From the NCBI GenBank assembly GCA_037128705.1, contig JBAXVX010000003.1:147273-211272 (forward strand): a stretch of 64,000 bases of DNA. Direction: 5' to 3'. Origin of the DNA: CAIVAT01 sp037128705. Its GTDB lineage: Bacteria; Bacteroidota; Bacteroidia; Bacteroidales; FEN-979. Positions 8,297 to 16,899 of this stretch are shown here, piece by piece. The notes under the pieces are model-generated. The model was given only the letters and a program-made list of their open reading frames with translations. It was not told where the DNA came from and ran no database searches. The position numbers were made by a program, and so were the translations under genes. Position 1 is the stretch's first letter. The number at the start of each line of letters is the position of its first letter.

Positions 8297-8327
8297 TTTG
8301 TAGGACTTGCAAACCGGTATATTTTTG
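8297..8327 (+). promoter_or_regulatory. Strong Bacteroidota promoter, TTTG-N19-TATTTTTG
   Basis: TTTG at 8297-8300, 19 bases, TATTTTTG at 8320-8327. Both elements match the primary-sigma consensus with ideal spacing. Transcription should begin near 8332, giving a leader of about 30 bases before the LiaF-like gene at 8363 and driving the LiaF-LytS-LytTR operon. Confidence 0.75.
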
Positions 8328-8362
8328 CTTCATCAATAAAATACCTATAAAAATTCTTCGCC

Positions 8363-9097
8363 ATGGAACCAAATAAATCAAACCACGACAATGGGGCTCA
8401 AATGAAAAAGTACATTCTTGGAGTGATCGTAATAGCCGCCGGGTTTATACTACTTTTGACCAACAACGATTTTTTACCTGATTGGGTAAATCATGTCTTC
8501 TTTTCCTGGCCGATGCTTCTGATCGGTATTGGTGTCATTAGCCTTTCAACAAGCGGAAGCCGCACTCCCGGTACCATCCTGATCCTGATCGGAGGGGTTT
8601 TCATGCTTCAACGCATCCCTGGCCTGGATATCAATGTATGGCACTTTTTCTGGCCGGTAATCCTGATCGCCATCGGGGTACTTATTCTTACCCGCCGCAT
8701 GCCACACCGCCCCTGGCAGCCAAGAGTGAATCAGCCCGCCAACCAGAACCTGGATGATGGCTATGTTCATGAGGAAAATATTTTCAGCGGAGGCAAACAG
8801 CGCATCATTCACCAGGTATTTCGTGGTGGACATATCAACTGCGTGTTCGGAGGTTCCGAATTGGATCTTACCCAGGCTACCCTTGAAGATGGTGTGAGTG
8901 AACTTGAGATCAACACCATTTTTGGAGGCGTGACACTCATCGTACCTTCCGACTGGAGAATTCAGCTCAAGATGACCTCCATCATGGGCGGATTTACCGA
9001 TAAACGGTCATACGTTAAGGAAAATCCGGATCCCTCCAAGGTGCTCATCATCAAAGGAAGCACCATCTTTGGAGGTGGTGAGATTAAGAGCTACTGA
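8363..9097 (+). CDS. LiaF-like membrane protein with LiaI/DUF5668-type transmembrane part
   Basis: A 244-residue protein with four hydrophobic segments (about 16-33, 45-62, 68-85, 90-108) in the PxLLIxIGxxxL pattern of LiaI/LiaF/DUF5668 proteins. It continues into a soluble C-terminal half containing VFGGSELDL, IFGGVTLIVP and IFGGGEIKSY, the repeated FGG beta-helix-like strands of the LiaF C-terminal domain. In Firmicutes, LiaF inhibits the LiaS kinase that senses cell-envelope damage. Here the gene precedes a LytS-type kinase by 17 bases, so a similar sensing or inhibitory role is likely but inferred. A second in-frame ATG at 8402 (MKKYILG) is also possible. Confidence 0.8.
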   Translation: MEPNKSNHDNGAQMKKYILGVIVIAAGFILLLTNNDFLPDWVNHVFFSWPMLLIGIGVISLSTSGSRTPGTILILIGGVFMLQRIPGLDINVWHFFWPVILIAIGVLILTRRMPHRPWQPRVNQPANQNLDDGYVHEENIFSGGKQRIIHQVFRGGHINCVFGGSELDLTQATLEDGVSELEINTIFGGVTLIVPSDWRIQLKMTSIMGGFTDKRSYVKENPDPSKVLIIKGSTIFGGGEIKSY

Positions 9098-9114
9098 ACA
9101 AAAAACTGAGGATT

Positions 9115-10179
9115 ATGCAACATCCTGTTTTTCTCAATAAAAAATCCGTTTCCGTTTATTTTGGTTTGTGGGCCCTCATTATGGGGGTCCACTTTTCTAT
9201 TTTTTACTTTATCTACTTCTTCCCCATTGAAGTAGCGCTGGCCGACAGCTTGATTTTCAACGGACTCTTTTGCCTTGCCGGAATCTCGTTGTGGTATGTC
9301 GTCAGGTACAGCATCCCCGATCAGAAAAACAGCTGGAATGTGCTTTTCAACCATGTAGCTTTTTTAACCCTCACACTGGTTGTGTGGAACGGACTGTCGT
9401 TTACGATTCTCAGCACCATTTTCAGCCACAACAAAGTCTACATGGATACCCTGGTGATATCCATCCCCAATAAGGTCATCAGCGGCATAATTTTCTATAT
9501 TGTCATTGCCCTCATCTATTACCTCTTCATCTATTATATCAAAATACAGGAAAAAGTCAATGTGGAATCGCGGCTGCGTGAAGTACTGAAGGAAACGGAA
9601 CTCAATATGCTCAAATCGCAGATCAATCCGCATTTTTTGTTCAACAGTCTGAACTCCATCAGTTCCCTCACCATCACCAATCCTGAAAAGGCACGGGAGA
9701 TGGTGATCAAATTATCCGATTTCCTGCGGTATTCCGTTTCACACAATGCCACCAGTTTTACCACCCTTGAAACCGAGATGGCCAATATCCAGCGTTATCT
9801 TGAAATCGAAAAGGTTCGTTTTGGCGAAAAACTTCTCTTCAGTTTCAACCTGCAGGGAACCTGCCACAATCATCAGATCCCGGTCATGTTATTGCAACCT
9901 TTGTTTGAAAATGCCATCAAACACGGGGTATATGAAAGCACCGAGCAGGTGAGTATCGTGATGGATTGTGAATACAAAGAGGGGTATCTCGAGATAAAGA
10001 TAGTCAATGATTTCGATCCGGATGCTCATCCCCGCAAGGGGACCGGAATCGGGTTGAACAACATCCGTGAAAGGCTGAGGCTGTTGTACAAAAATGATAA
10101 ACTCCTCCGCACCAAGGTGGATGGAACAAGATTCTTTGTATTTTTGAGTTTACCAAATACTGAGAAGGTAACAGGGTAA
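9115..10179 (+). CDS. LytS/YehU-type sensor histidine kinase
   Basis: A 354-residue inner-membrane kinase with four predicted membrane helices (about 13-36, 43-66, 75-104, 118-143), a short coiled coil (144-165) and the His_kinase/HATPase pair of the LytS family. The phospho-acceptor is H173 in SQINPHFLFNSLN, the family signature. The ATP-binding N-box is seen as LFENAIKHGV and the G-box as KGTGIGLNNIRERL. It lacks GAF or 5TM-LytS sensor domains, so sensing must be through its membrane part or the neighbouring LiaF-like protein. The last codons and stop lie inside an 8-base tandem repeat. The cognate regulator follows after 36 bases. Confidence 0.93.
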   Translation: MQHPVFLNKKSVSVYFGLWALIMGVHFSIFYFIYFFPIEVALADSLIFNGLFCLAGISLWYVVRYSIPDQKNSWNVLFNHVAFLTLTLVVWNGLSFTILSTIFSHNKVYMDTLVISIPNKVISGIIFYIVIALIYYLFIYYIKIQEKVNVESRLREVLKETELNMLKSQINPHFLFNSLNSISSLTITNPEKAREMVIKLSDFLRYSVSHNATSFTTLETEMANIQRYLEIEKVRFGEKLLFSFNLQGTCHNHQIPVMLLQPLFENAIKHGVYESTEQVSIVMDCEYKEGYLEIKIVNDFDPDAHPRKGTGIGLNNIRERLRLLYKNDKLLRTKVDGTRFFVFLSLPNTEKVTG

Positions 10180-10198
10180 CAGGGTAATAAGGTAACAG
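10167..10198 (+). repeat. Octamer tandem array spanning the kinase stop codon
   Basis: Four 8-base units GGTAACAG (third unit GGTAATAA) run from 10167 to 10198 and continue with GGTTAA. The kinase ends inside it: GTA ACA GGG TAA gives Val-Thr-Gly-stop. Each unit carries TAA and the length is not a multiple of three, so all reading frames are closed. Confidence 0.7.
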
Positions 10199-10215
10199 GG
10201 TTAAATTTTTTTCTT

Positions 10216-10965
10216 ATGTCTCTCAGAACCATATTAATTGACGATGAACAGCCTGCCAGGGATGTTGTTAAGCATTACCTGAAGGATTTCACTGAAATAG
10301 AGATCATTGGTGAATTTACCGATGGATTCAGCGGATTGAAGGCGATCCAGGATTTAAAGCCTGACCTGGTGTTCCTTGATGTCCAGATGCCCAAACTTAC
10401 CGGGCTTGAGTTGCTTGATCTTTTGGAGCAGCCTCCGCTAATTATATTCAGTACCGCCTATGACCAATATGCCATCAAGGCCTTCGAGATGAATGCCGTG
10501 GATTATCTTCTGAAACCCTATTCGAAAGAGCGATTCACCCAGGCTGTTCAGAAGGCGGTTGCACAGGGTGCGAACGGGATCAGGACTGCGGCCCCGGTAC
10601 AGAACCTGGTAAAAGCACTGGATGAAAACCCTGAGTTGCTTCAGCGCATTGCTGTTAAATCGCGTCATAAAGTGACCGTGGTCCCCATCGACGACATCAT
10701 CTACCTGGAGGCTGAAGGGGATTATGTGATGCTGCACACCAAGGATGCCAAGCATCTCAAGGAAAAGACGATGAAATATTTTGAAACCCACCTCGACCCC
10801 ACACAGTTTATCCGTATCCACCGTTCTTTTATTGTCAATGCCAGGTTTATTGACCGGATCGAGTATTACGATAAGGAAAATTATGCCGTGCTCACGAAGA
10901 ACGGAGCCAAATTAAGGGCCAGTACCAGCGGTTATAAAGTTCTCAAACAAATACTGAACATGTAG
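10216..10965 (+). CDS. LytR/AlgR-type response regulator (REC-LytTR)
   Basis: A 249-residue DNA-binding response regulator. The receiver domain (1-120) has the acidic pair DDE at 9-11, the phospho-acceptor D55 (VFLDVQMP) and K103 in LLKPYSKE. The C-terminal LytTR domain (about 145-249) shows IIYLEAEGDYVMLHT and the FIRIHRSFIVNARFI block, which contacts DNA. It pairs with the upstream LytS-type kinase and, by position, the LiaF-like protein. Target promoters are not known; LytTR proteins usually bind two direct repeats, and autoregulation is not evident here. Confidence 0.95.
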   Translation: MSLRTILIDDEQPARDVVKHYLKDFTEIEIIGEFTDGFSGLKAIQDLKPDLVFLDVQMPKLTGLELLDLLEQPPLIIFSTAYDQYAIKAFEMNAVDYLLKPYSKERFTQAVQKAVAQGANGIRTAAPVQNLVKALDENPELLQRIAVKSRHKVTVVPIDDIIYLEAEGDYVMLHTKDAKHLKEKTMKYFETHLDPTQFIRIHRSFIVNARFIDRIEYYDKENYAVLTKNGAKLRASTSGYKVLKQILNM

Positions 10966-10994
10966 ATTTGCTATCTTTAGCAAAATTTACGACC

Positions 10995-11516
10995 ATGGAG
11001 TTCCTTCATAATCCATACCTGCACATTGTTCTCAGTTCAGTTGCAGTCTATCTCTTCATCATCCTTGCAATCCGTTTTTTTGGTAAAAAGGAGTTATCGC
11101 AGCTTTCGGTGTTCGACCTGGTGTTTATCCTGCTTATCAGCAATTCGGTACAGAACGCCATGGTGCTGGGTGATAATTCGCTTTGGGGAGGGCTGGCAGC
11201 GGCCTTATCGCTTTTCACCGTGAACTATATCCTGAAGCGCCTTCAGCTGAAATTCCCAAAGTTTGGCAAACTGGTGCAGGGCGATGCCATCATGCTGGTA
11301 TACCAGGGAAAGATCATTCCCTCACACCTTCGGATGGCCGGAATTTCAGAAGATGAGGTGAGTCAGGCCATCAGGGAACACGGGGTTGCATCAATTGCAG
11401 AGGTTGACCTGGCAGTGCTCGAAGTCGATGGCAACATCAGCGTGCTGTCGCATGATTTCTCAAAACGGTCGAACCGCAAGCGGAGAGCACATAAAGTGAT
11501 CGCGCATCAGGAGTGA
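10995..11516 (+). CDS. DUF421/YetF-domain membrane protein
   Basis: A 173-residue protein with two to three N-terminal hydrophobic segments (about 7-25, 35-52, 58-75) containing the DUF421 block RFFGKKELSQLSVFDLV. A soluble C-terminal YetF-like domain follows, with LVQGDAIMLVYQGKI and EVSQAIREHGV. The family is of unclear function, and some members are linked to envelope or stress phenotypes. The ATG at 10995 is chosen because homology starts there; a TTG 27 bases upstream is less likely. It begins 29 bases after the response-regulator gene, so it may be co-transcribed with it. Confidence 0.82.
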   Translation: MEFLHNPYLHIVLSSVAVYLFIILAIRFFGKKELSQLSVFDLVFILLISNSVQNAMVLGDNSLWGGLAAALSLFTVNYILKRLQLKFPKFGKLVQGDAIMLVYQGKIIPSHLRMAGISEDEVSQAIREHGVASIAEVDLAVLEVDGNISVLSHDFSKRSNRKRRAHKVIAHQE

Positions 11517-11577
11517 TTCGAATTACGAACCGAAGCGAAGCGGAGTTCGGCGGAGCCAATTTCGATTTACCTCAACC

Positions 11578-14508
11578 CTATTTTGAAAGCATAACCTTAT
11601 AGGACACTTTTTCTCCGGATTTAAAATATAAGGTGATAACGTAATTCCCTTGCGAATTGGCCGACAGATCGATCGAAAACTGATCCTCATCATGTTTTAC
11701 AGAAGATTCATACACGGTCTTGCCCAGCATGTTGGTTGCGGTAATCTTCTGAAGATCTTTTCCCAGCCCTTTATCCAGCCTGATTTCTACCAGTCCCTTT
11801 GTTGGATTGGGGTAAAGATGGATCTGGCCTTTCAGTTTATCCTCAATCCCTGTCGGATTTTTGAATTGGCCGACCAGGTTGCGGTTGGTATTCACGTTGA
11901 AGCTGAACTCGGTGGAATCACTGATCTTGCTACCCTTCTCGAACCAGCCTTCGAAAATCCACTTCTCTTTTGGTGTCGCTTTCATGGTCACTTTATCCCC
12001 TGGTTTGTAAATGCCTCCGCCGGAAATATCACCACCGTTTTTGGGAAGGCTTACTCCATTGACCAGGAAGTTGCCGGGTTCAACATAAAGATCTGCTTCC
12101 CACAAACCCCGCCCGAAGGTGGCTGCCCGTATTTTGCCGGCCATGTATTGTATCTCCATTTCGGTAACAACAACATTGGGAAGGCCCTGGTTATACCTTC
12201 GCCACTGACTCATCCCTGCATTCCTGTAAAACACCCCGACATCGGTTCCTACATATAAGGCATCATTGGCATCGTTCTGGTAAACAATGCAGTTCACCGG
12301 CAGGTTTGGCAATGATTCAGACATGTTGGTCCAGTTTTTTCCGCCATCGGTTGACCGGTACACTTTTTTACCGGCTTTATAACCGGAGACGGAAACCCAT
12401 AGGGTGTTGGGATCTTTCGGATGCACCGCAATCATGGTAATAAAGCAGCTGTCGGCCCCGGTAGGATTATCAACCGGCGTGTAATTTTTCCACCCGTCCT
12501 CTGTCCTGAACAGGGAGTACATCCGGGCTGCATACATCACATCGGGGTTGCTTTGTGAAATTTCAAGAGACCTGATCAAATCATCTCTTGCAGGATTAGG
12601 GGCAGGAAGATCCTTCCCCTGAACCCAGACATCCCCCCGGTCGGTGGTCTTAAAGATCTCCGTGTACCCGGCATACAATATCATAGGATCTTTCGGATGG
12701 ATGAGGTACGGGGTGACCCATGCCCCTGATGGATTACCAGGGATTTTTTTGGAAATCACATCTACATTTTTATAAAACCAGGTTGGATCTCCGGTGCGCT
12801 TGATCACGCCATAGCTATAAGAAGCATATTTTATCGAGGGATCCGTGTAATCGATGATACACTCCATACCATCCCCTCCAATGATATTCGGGGTAAGCCA
12901 GGTTCCGGCCGAGTCGATTTGCGAACCGTTGTCCTGGAAACCGGCGATGACCATCTCAGGATTGGTGTATGAATTGCCTATACGGTAAATCTGACCGATC
13001 TGCAATCCCTCGCTGATGTCTTTCCAGTTTTTTCCTCCATCTTCAGTATAATATATCCCTCCGTCGTTGCCTTCAAAAAAGATGTTGGGCTGAAGCGGAT
13101 GAAATGCAAACCAGTGCTTGTCGGCGTGAACCACGGGCCAGGGGCCAGCACCTGAAGACCAGTAAGTGACCATTTCCCACCAATCACCGGAATCCTCACT
13201 TTTAAAGGTATTCACTCCGCCGAGCCAGCGTTCGGTTGGTTTGGTCGGATTGATCAGGTAACAGAGATCAAACCAGCCTTGTCCGGCGCATGGATCTTCC
13301 TTATAGATCGCATAACTGGGATCAGGACGTGCGTTCAGCATGTTGTCGATACAGGAGGGCAAGACCTCGTAGAATTTGTTGAAGTTTTTTCCATTGTCGT
13401 CTGACCGGTAAATCCCCTCCAATCCATTGGTACTATTGGTGAACAGTGCTTCCACCAAAGTAGGATACTGGGGTGAGACGGCCAGTTTGATGCGCTTCAC
13501 TCCACTGAAAGTTTTAACAAGCTGCCAGGGGTTTCCTCCCTGTTCAGTCCGGTATATCTGGGACCATTTTTTTGAGGTAACACTGGTTGAGGCATACAGC
13601 AGCTTGTTATTGCCGGGATTGAAAACGATGTCCCTAAAGTACCCGGCTTGCTGCAGCTCCCAACGGGCTCCTCCATTGTCAGTTTTGTAGATGCCTTTGG
13701 ATGTGGCGGCATACAAGACATCCGAATTGACCGGATCCATCACCAGCCGGCTGATGAGACCGACACTGTCGGCGACCCAGCTCAGCCCGGTTGCATTCCA
13801 GCTGTCCCCTCCATCCACTGACTTCAGGACACCAATGCTTTTGTTATCACCGGCTCCGGAACCATTGATGCTGTTTACGCTTCCTCCGCCGTCACCATCT
13901 CCTGTGGCCGCATACATGATAAGCGGATTTTTCGGGTCAATGACGATGTCGCTCACGCCAAGCACGGGCTGCTGGTCGTAATTCGTGCTCCAGTGTTTCC
14001 CGAAGTCCATGGTCTTCCAGATTCCCCCGGAGGATGTTCCAACCCAGAAAATATCCTTGTTCTGCGGGTGGAATGCAATGCAGTTCACCCGGCCAAGCCC
14101 GGCATAGCCGCTTTTGGTGGTGAAGGGACCCATGGGGGTCCAGTTGGCAACCGAATCGAGTGGTTGTTTTGCAGCGGTGGTTTCAGCATACTTATCCCAT
14201 TCTCTTACAACCACGTCGTTTGAAGGGAAATTTCCGTTGTGATCAACGCGCTGCTCCCAATACCATTCCCAGCGTTTGAAGGGCTTGTAGCCCGAACCTT
14301 TCCCAACCGGCCTGTCTTTCCAGTAGGCATTAAATTCCTTCTGGATCTCAAAAAAATTAGCTTTGGCAGGTTCTTTTTGGGTGGCAGCAGGTTGCTGGGC
14401 CAGTAGCGATTTGAATGTCATTGCCAGGAACACGACCATGGCCATTCGGATGGCCGTCGGGAAAGACCTGGTAAAAAACCTGTTTATCTGTGAATGTTGC
14501 GAATCCAT
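11578..14508 (-). CDS. T9SS-sorted Asp-box (BNR/sortilin-like) beta-propeller protein
   Basis: A 976-residue exported protein. The signal sequence covers about 18-38 and ends near LLAQ. An N-terminal block with KGSGYKPFKRWEWYWE (around 72-87) is shared with the paralogue at 19529-22489. The body carries at least eight Asp-box turns (SVDGGDSW, KTDNGGARW, TEDGGKNW, TTDRGDVW, STDGGKNW and others), the pattern of ten-bladed VPS10/sortilin or xyloglucanase-like propellers. An InlB-like repeat follows (FEGWFEKGSKI), then a type A sorting domain beginning IHLYPNPTKGLVEI and ending with MLSK. It should be exported through the outer membrane and possibly anchored to A-LPS. No catalytic residues are evident, so it may bind glycans or protein; a glycoside hydrolase role is not supported. 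Confidence 0.88.
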   Translation of the reverse strand: MDSQHSQINRFFTRSFPTAIRMAMVVFLAMTFKSLLAQQPAATQKEPAKANFFEIQKEFNAYWKDRPVGKGSGYKPFKRWEWYWEQRVDHNGNFPSNDVVVREWDKYAETTAAKQPLDSVANWTPMGPFTTKSGYAGLGRVNCIAFHPQNKDIFWVGTSSGGIWKTMDFGKHWSTNYDQQPVLGVSDIVIDPKNPLIMYAATGDGDGGGSVNSINGSGAGDNKSIGVLKSVDGGDSWNATGLSWVADSVGLISRLVMDPVNSDVLYAATSKGIYKTDNGGARWELQQAGYFRDIVFNPGNNKLLYASTSVTSKKWSQIYRTEQGGNPWQLVKTFSGVKRIKLAVSPQYPTLVEALFTNSTNGLEGIYRSDDNGKNFNKFYEVLPSCIDNMLNARPDPSYAIYKEDPCAGQGWFDLCYLINPTKPTERWLGGVNTFKSEDSGDWWEMVTYWSSGAGPWPVVHADKHWFAFHPLQPNIFFEGNDGGIYYTEDGGKNWKDISEGLQIGQIYRIGNSYTNPEMVIAGFQDNGSQIDSAGTWLTPNIIGGDGMECIIDYTDPSIKYASYSYGVIKRTGDPTWFYKNVDVISKKIPGNPSGAWVTPYLIHPKDPMILYAGYTEIFKTTDRGDVWVQGKDLPAPNPARDDLIRSLEISQSNPDVMYAARMYSLFRTEDGWKNYTPVDNPTGADSCFITMIAVHPKDPNTLWVSVSGYKAGKKVYRSTDGGKNWTNMSESLPNLPVNCIVYQNDANDALYVGTDVGVFYRNAGMSQWRRYNQGLPNVVVTEMEIQYMAGKIRAATFGRGLWEADLYVEPGNFLVNGVSLPKNGGDISGGGIYKPGDKVTMKATPKEKWIFEGWFEKGSKISDSTEFSFNVNTNRNLVGQFKNPTGIEDKLKGQIHLYPNPTKGLVEIRLDKGLGKDLQKITATNMLGKTVYESSVKHDEDQFSIDLSANSQGNYVITLYFKSGEKVSYKVMLSK

Positions 14509-14568
14509 GTTTGAGATTGTTAGATTTTTTTTAAAGAATCATTGTTTCGTCTGAATCACGATATCGGA

Positions 14569-16818
14569 CTATTCCGGATCAGGAGGGTCGGAATTACCCG
14601 AATCACCCTGGTCATCTGAGACTCCTGAATTATCCTGGTTATCCTGTTCCACATTGTCATCGGAATTATCCTGTGCATTCTGATCATCCTGTGTTTCTGT
14701 TCCAACCTGGTTATCATTTCCATCCTGATCATCAGCAACATTCTGATTATCGGGGTCATTCGGATCATCCGCCACATTGTCACCACTCCCATCGGGGTCA
14801 TTCGGATCATCTGCTACATTATCACCACTCCCATCGGGATTATTCTGATCATCCGCCACATTATCACCACTCCCATCGGGATCATTCGGATCATCTGTTA
14901 AATCCTGGTCGGCAGCTATAAGGTCATCAGGATATTCAGACGGATCATAACTCATGTCATCCAGGTCTTCCAGATCAGAAAGACTTTCCGTTTCATCAGC
15001 ATCAAGGCTCTCATATACATTTACAGTAGTGCTGTTGTCGATATAGGTTGAGGAGCTGTAGGAAGAGTAGCTGGAACCATAATAACTGTCGTAATAACCA
15101 CTATACCCATAATAGCCACCCCAATAGCCCCCGTATGGACGGTAATATGACGGGCCCCACCAACTGTCGAGAAATATACTCGCAACACTCAGCCCGACTG
15201 AGAACATACTCATCGATATTGTAAATCCGATACTCCACCCTATCCATGGATCATAGCCCATGCCATAACCAAATGTCGAGGGCCTGGGATAATATACGGG
15301 TCCGTTATTGGGATAAGAGATCCCTGTGCCGTACACCACGGTTGGGCCATAAACATAATTGCTTGTGTACCCGGCTGTGTAACCCACGTAGACCACTTCG
15401 GGTTTGACTTCATAAATATGGACATACTTCACGTTGTAGGCGGGATCGTCAGGCGGGATCTTCTGGATCTCATCCGGAACGGAGGTTGCAACCTGCCATG
15501 GTCCTTCAGGTCCTTTCCCGGTGAACCAAATCCCGTTATCACAAACGAAATATTGATCCTTGTAAAGCAGGATGATGCTGGATGTGTTCGAGCCACGCGC
15601 CAGGTCGGTTCCTTTGATCTTTTCAAATTTCGGATCACCATCCCATTTTACCTCGGTTTTGGCTTTCTTTCGGTTCACGGCTGCAGTTTTTGGTATCTGG
15701 GCATCCAGCAGTGCATCGTCCGCTACATCAGTCCCTGCTACACTGGCCAGCACAACCCCGGGTTTTGAATCTTTGGGAATCTTTGCAAAATCGGCGGGAA
15801 GTTTATCAGATTCCGTGTAAACCCAGGGGCCGGTGAGGGCCGGAGAGCTGTACCACCTCCCCGAAAGCAGGACATAAAAAAGTTTCTGATCTTTGTCCCT
15901 CAGGATGTTATTATCAGAATTGGTCATGTAACGAAGCTTTGTTCCCTTGATATCGGTATACTTTGGTTCACCCTTTGACTGGATCAGTTCAGCAGGCTTT
16001 GTGCGAACGATAATCGCAGGAGGATTTGCTGCTGCAGTGTCCGATGGTTTCTGCTGGGCCTGTTGCGATTTTTTACCCGACTTTTCCTTTTCTGACTTCA
16101 AAGAGTCATAAAAACGCTGCACTCCGGCCGATGGCTGGCTTACAGTTGCCCAGGGGGAGTTCACCGGGTTGGAAGAACGGTACCAGGATTCTCCCAGCAT
16201 AAGGTAATAGCTTTTCTCGCCGCCATCCATTAAAACATAAAACGGGGTGTTTATAGCTCTTTTTATCCCATCCTCACCGGTCTCCTTCCATACCGGGTCG
16301 CCATCAAAGAGGACCAACGCCGATTTTTGTTTAACGTAGATGATCTCCGGCGGATCATTTTTGAAACCGGATGTGGTAGCCGTCGCTTCACGCCCCAGGT
16401 TAATGGATGATTTTATCTCGTCGATTGGCAACTCCATTTTCCAGTCAGAAGCCTCCTTTTCAAGGATGTACCTGAACCTTTTTACACGCGACTTGTCAAG
16501 CGTATCAATACCGGGGAACCTGACATTTACCAGTTTTAAATTCAGCACACTGCACGTCCCTTTGGTTTTGTCGGTGCGGGTGTTGGCTTTAATCCACATC
16601 ACGCCAAAAACAGGCGATTTGCTTTTATTGACCACAATGGAGATGGCCGACTTGAGGTACAGCGTAGTATCTCCATGCATTGAATCTGCCTGAGGTTGAT
16701 ATGCGACTACCTTGGCCCAATCCGTAGCAACTTTCTTAGGCCAGGTTGACTGGGCTTTAATTGCCGATGGCAGTATCAAAAGGGCTGTAATCAATAATAA
16801 AATGTTCCGGTTTCTCAT
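14569..16818 (-). CDS. Exported W-x(n)-GPW repeat protein with acidic repeat tail
   Basis: A 749-residue protein of unassigned function with a signal peptide (about 5-22, ending IKAQ). The body contains three related modules with a W(Y/F)...(S/G)PW core (ESWYRS...SPW, GRWYSS...GPW, GIWFTG...GPW), each preceded by a (D)GDP/GEP strand. A Tyr/Gly/Trp-rich stretch (about 500-600) follows, then a 130-residue tail that is almost only D, N, G, S, Q and P. The tail includes three exact-length 14-residue repeats. There is no T9SS domain. It is paralogous over the body to 46868-49237, whose tail is basic. Similar proteins are sometimes labelled carbohydrate-binding, but I cannot confirm this. It sits inside the T9SS export operon. 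Confidence 0.72.
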   Translation of the reverse strand: MRNRNILLLITALLILPSAIKAQSTWPKKVATDWAKVVAYQPQADSMHGDTTLYLKSAISIVVNKSKSPVFGVMWIKANTRTDKTKGTCSVLNLKLVNVRFPGIDTLDKSRVKRFRYILEKEASDWKMELPIDEIKSSINLGREATATTSGFKNDPPEIIYVKQKSALVLFDGDPVWKETGEDGIKRAINTPFYVLMDGGEKSYYLMLGESWYRSSNPVNSPWATVSQPSAGVQRFYDSLKSEKEKSGKKSQQAQQKPSDTAAANPPAIIVRTKPAELIQSKGEPKYTDIKGTKLRYMTNSDNNILRDKDQKLFYVLLSGRWYSSPALTGPWVYTESDKLPADFAKIPKDSKPGVVLASVAGTDVADDALLDAQIPKTAAVNRKKAKTEVKWDGDPKFEKIKGTDLARGSNTSSIILLYKDQYFVCDNGIWFTGKGPEGPWQVATSVPDEIQKIPPDDPAYNVKYVHIYEVKPEVVYVGYTAGYTSNYVYGPTVVYGTGISYPNNGPVYYPRPSTFGYGMGYDPWIGWSIGFTISMSMFSVGLSVASIFLDSWWGPSYYRPYGGYWGGYYGYSGYYDSYYGSSYSSYSSSTYIDNSTTVNVYESLDADETESLSDLEDLDDMSYDPSEYPDDLIAADQDLTDDPNDPDGSGDNVADDQNNPDGSGDNVADDPNDPDGSGDNVADDPNDPDNQNVADDQDGNDNQVGTETQDDQNAQDNSDDNVEQDNQDNSGVSDDQGDSGNSDPPDPE
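14734..14895 (-). repeat. 42-bp tandem repeat encoding the acidic tail
   Basis: Three 42-base units (14854-14895, 14812-14853, 14770-14811) encode the 14-residue motif DDPNDPDGSGDNVA with one variant (DDQNNPDGSGDNVA). A shortened fourth unit follows to about 14734. The Asp-rich spacing resembles calcium-binding repeats. Confidence 0.85.
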
Positions 16819-16899
16819 ACTTTTTGCTGGATTAAAAACTTGAATGACTGTTTTAATTTCAAAACCATATTGAATGAAATTGTTTTGATCTGTTCATGA

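Noticed and set aside
10972..10979. Promoter TATCTTTA for the DUF421 gene
   Set aside because: One mismatch in the box and no TTTG at 19-20 bases; co-transcription with the LytTR gene is simpler.
11517..11577. Terminator between the DUF421 gene and the T9SS propeller gene
   Set aside because: Only a weak CCGAA/TTCGG pairing with an 11-base loop and no T tract on either side. The segment has GAAGCG/GCGGAG near-repeats but no clear structure.
11650..12258. 202-codon plus-strand open frame
   Set aside because: Antisense shadow of the T9SS propeller gene's sorting-domain end; no recognisable motifs.
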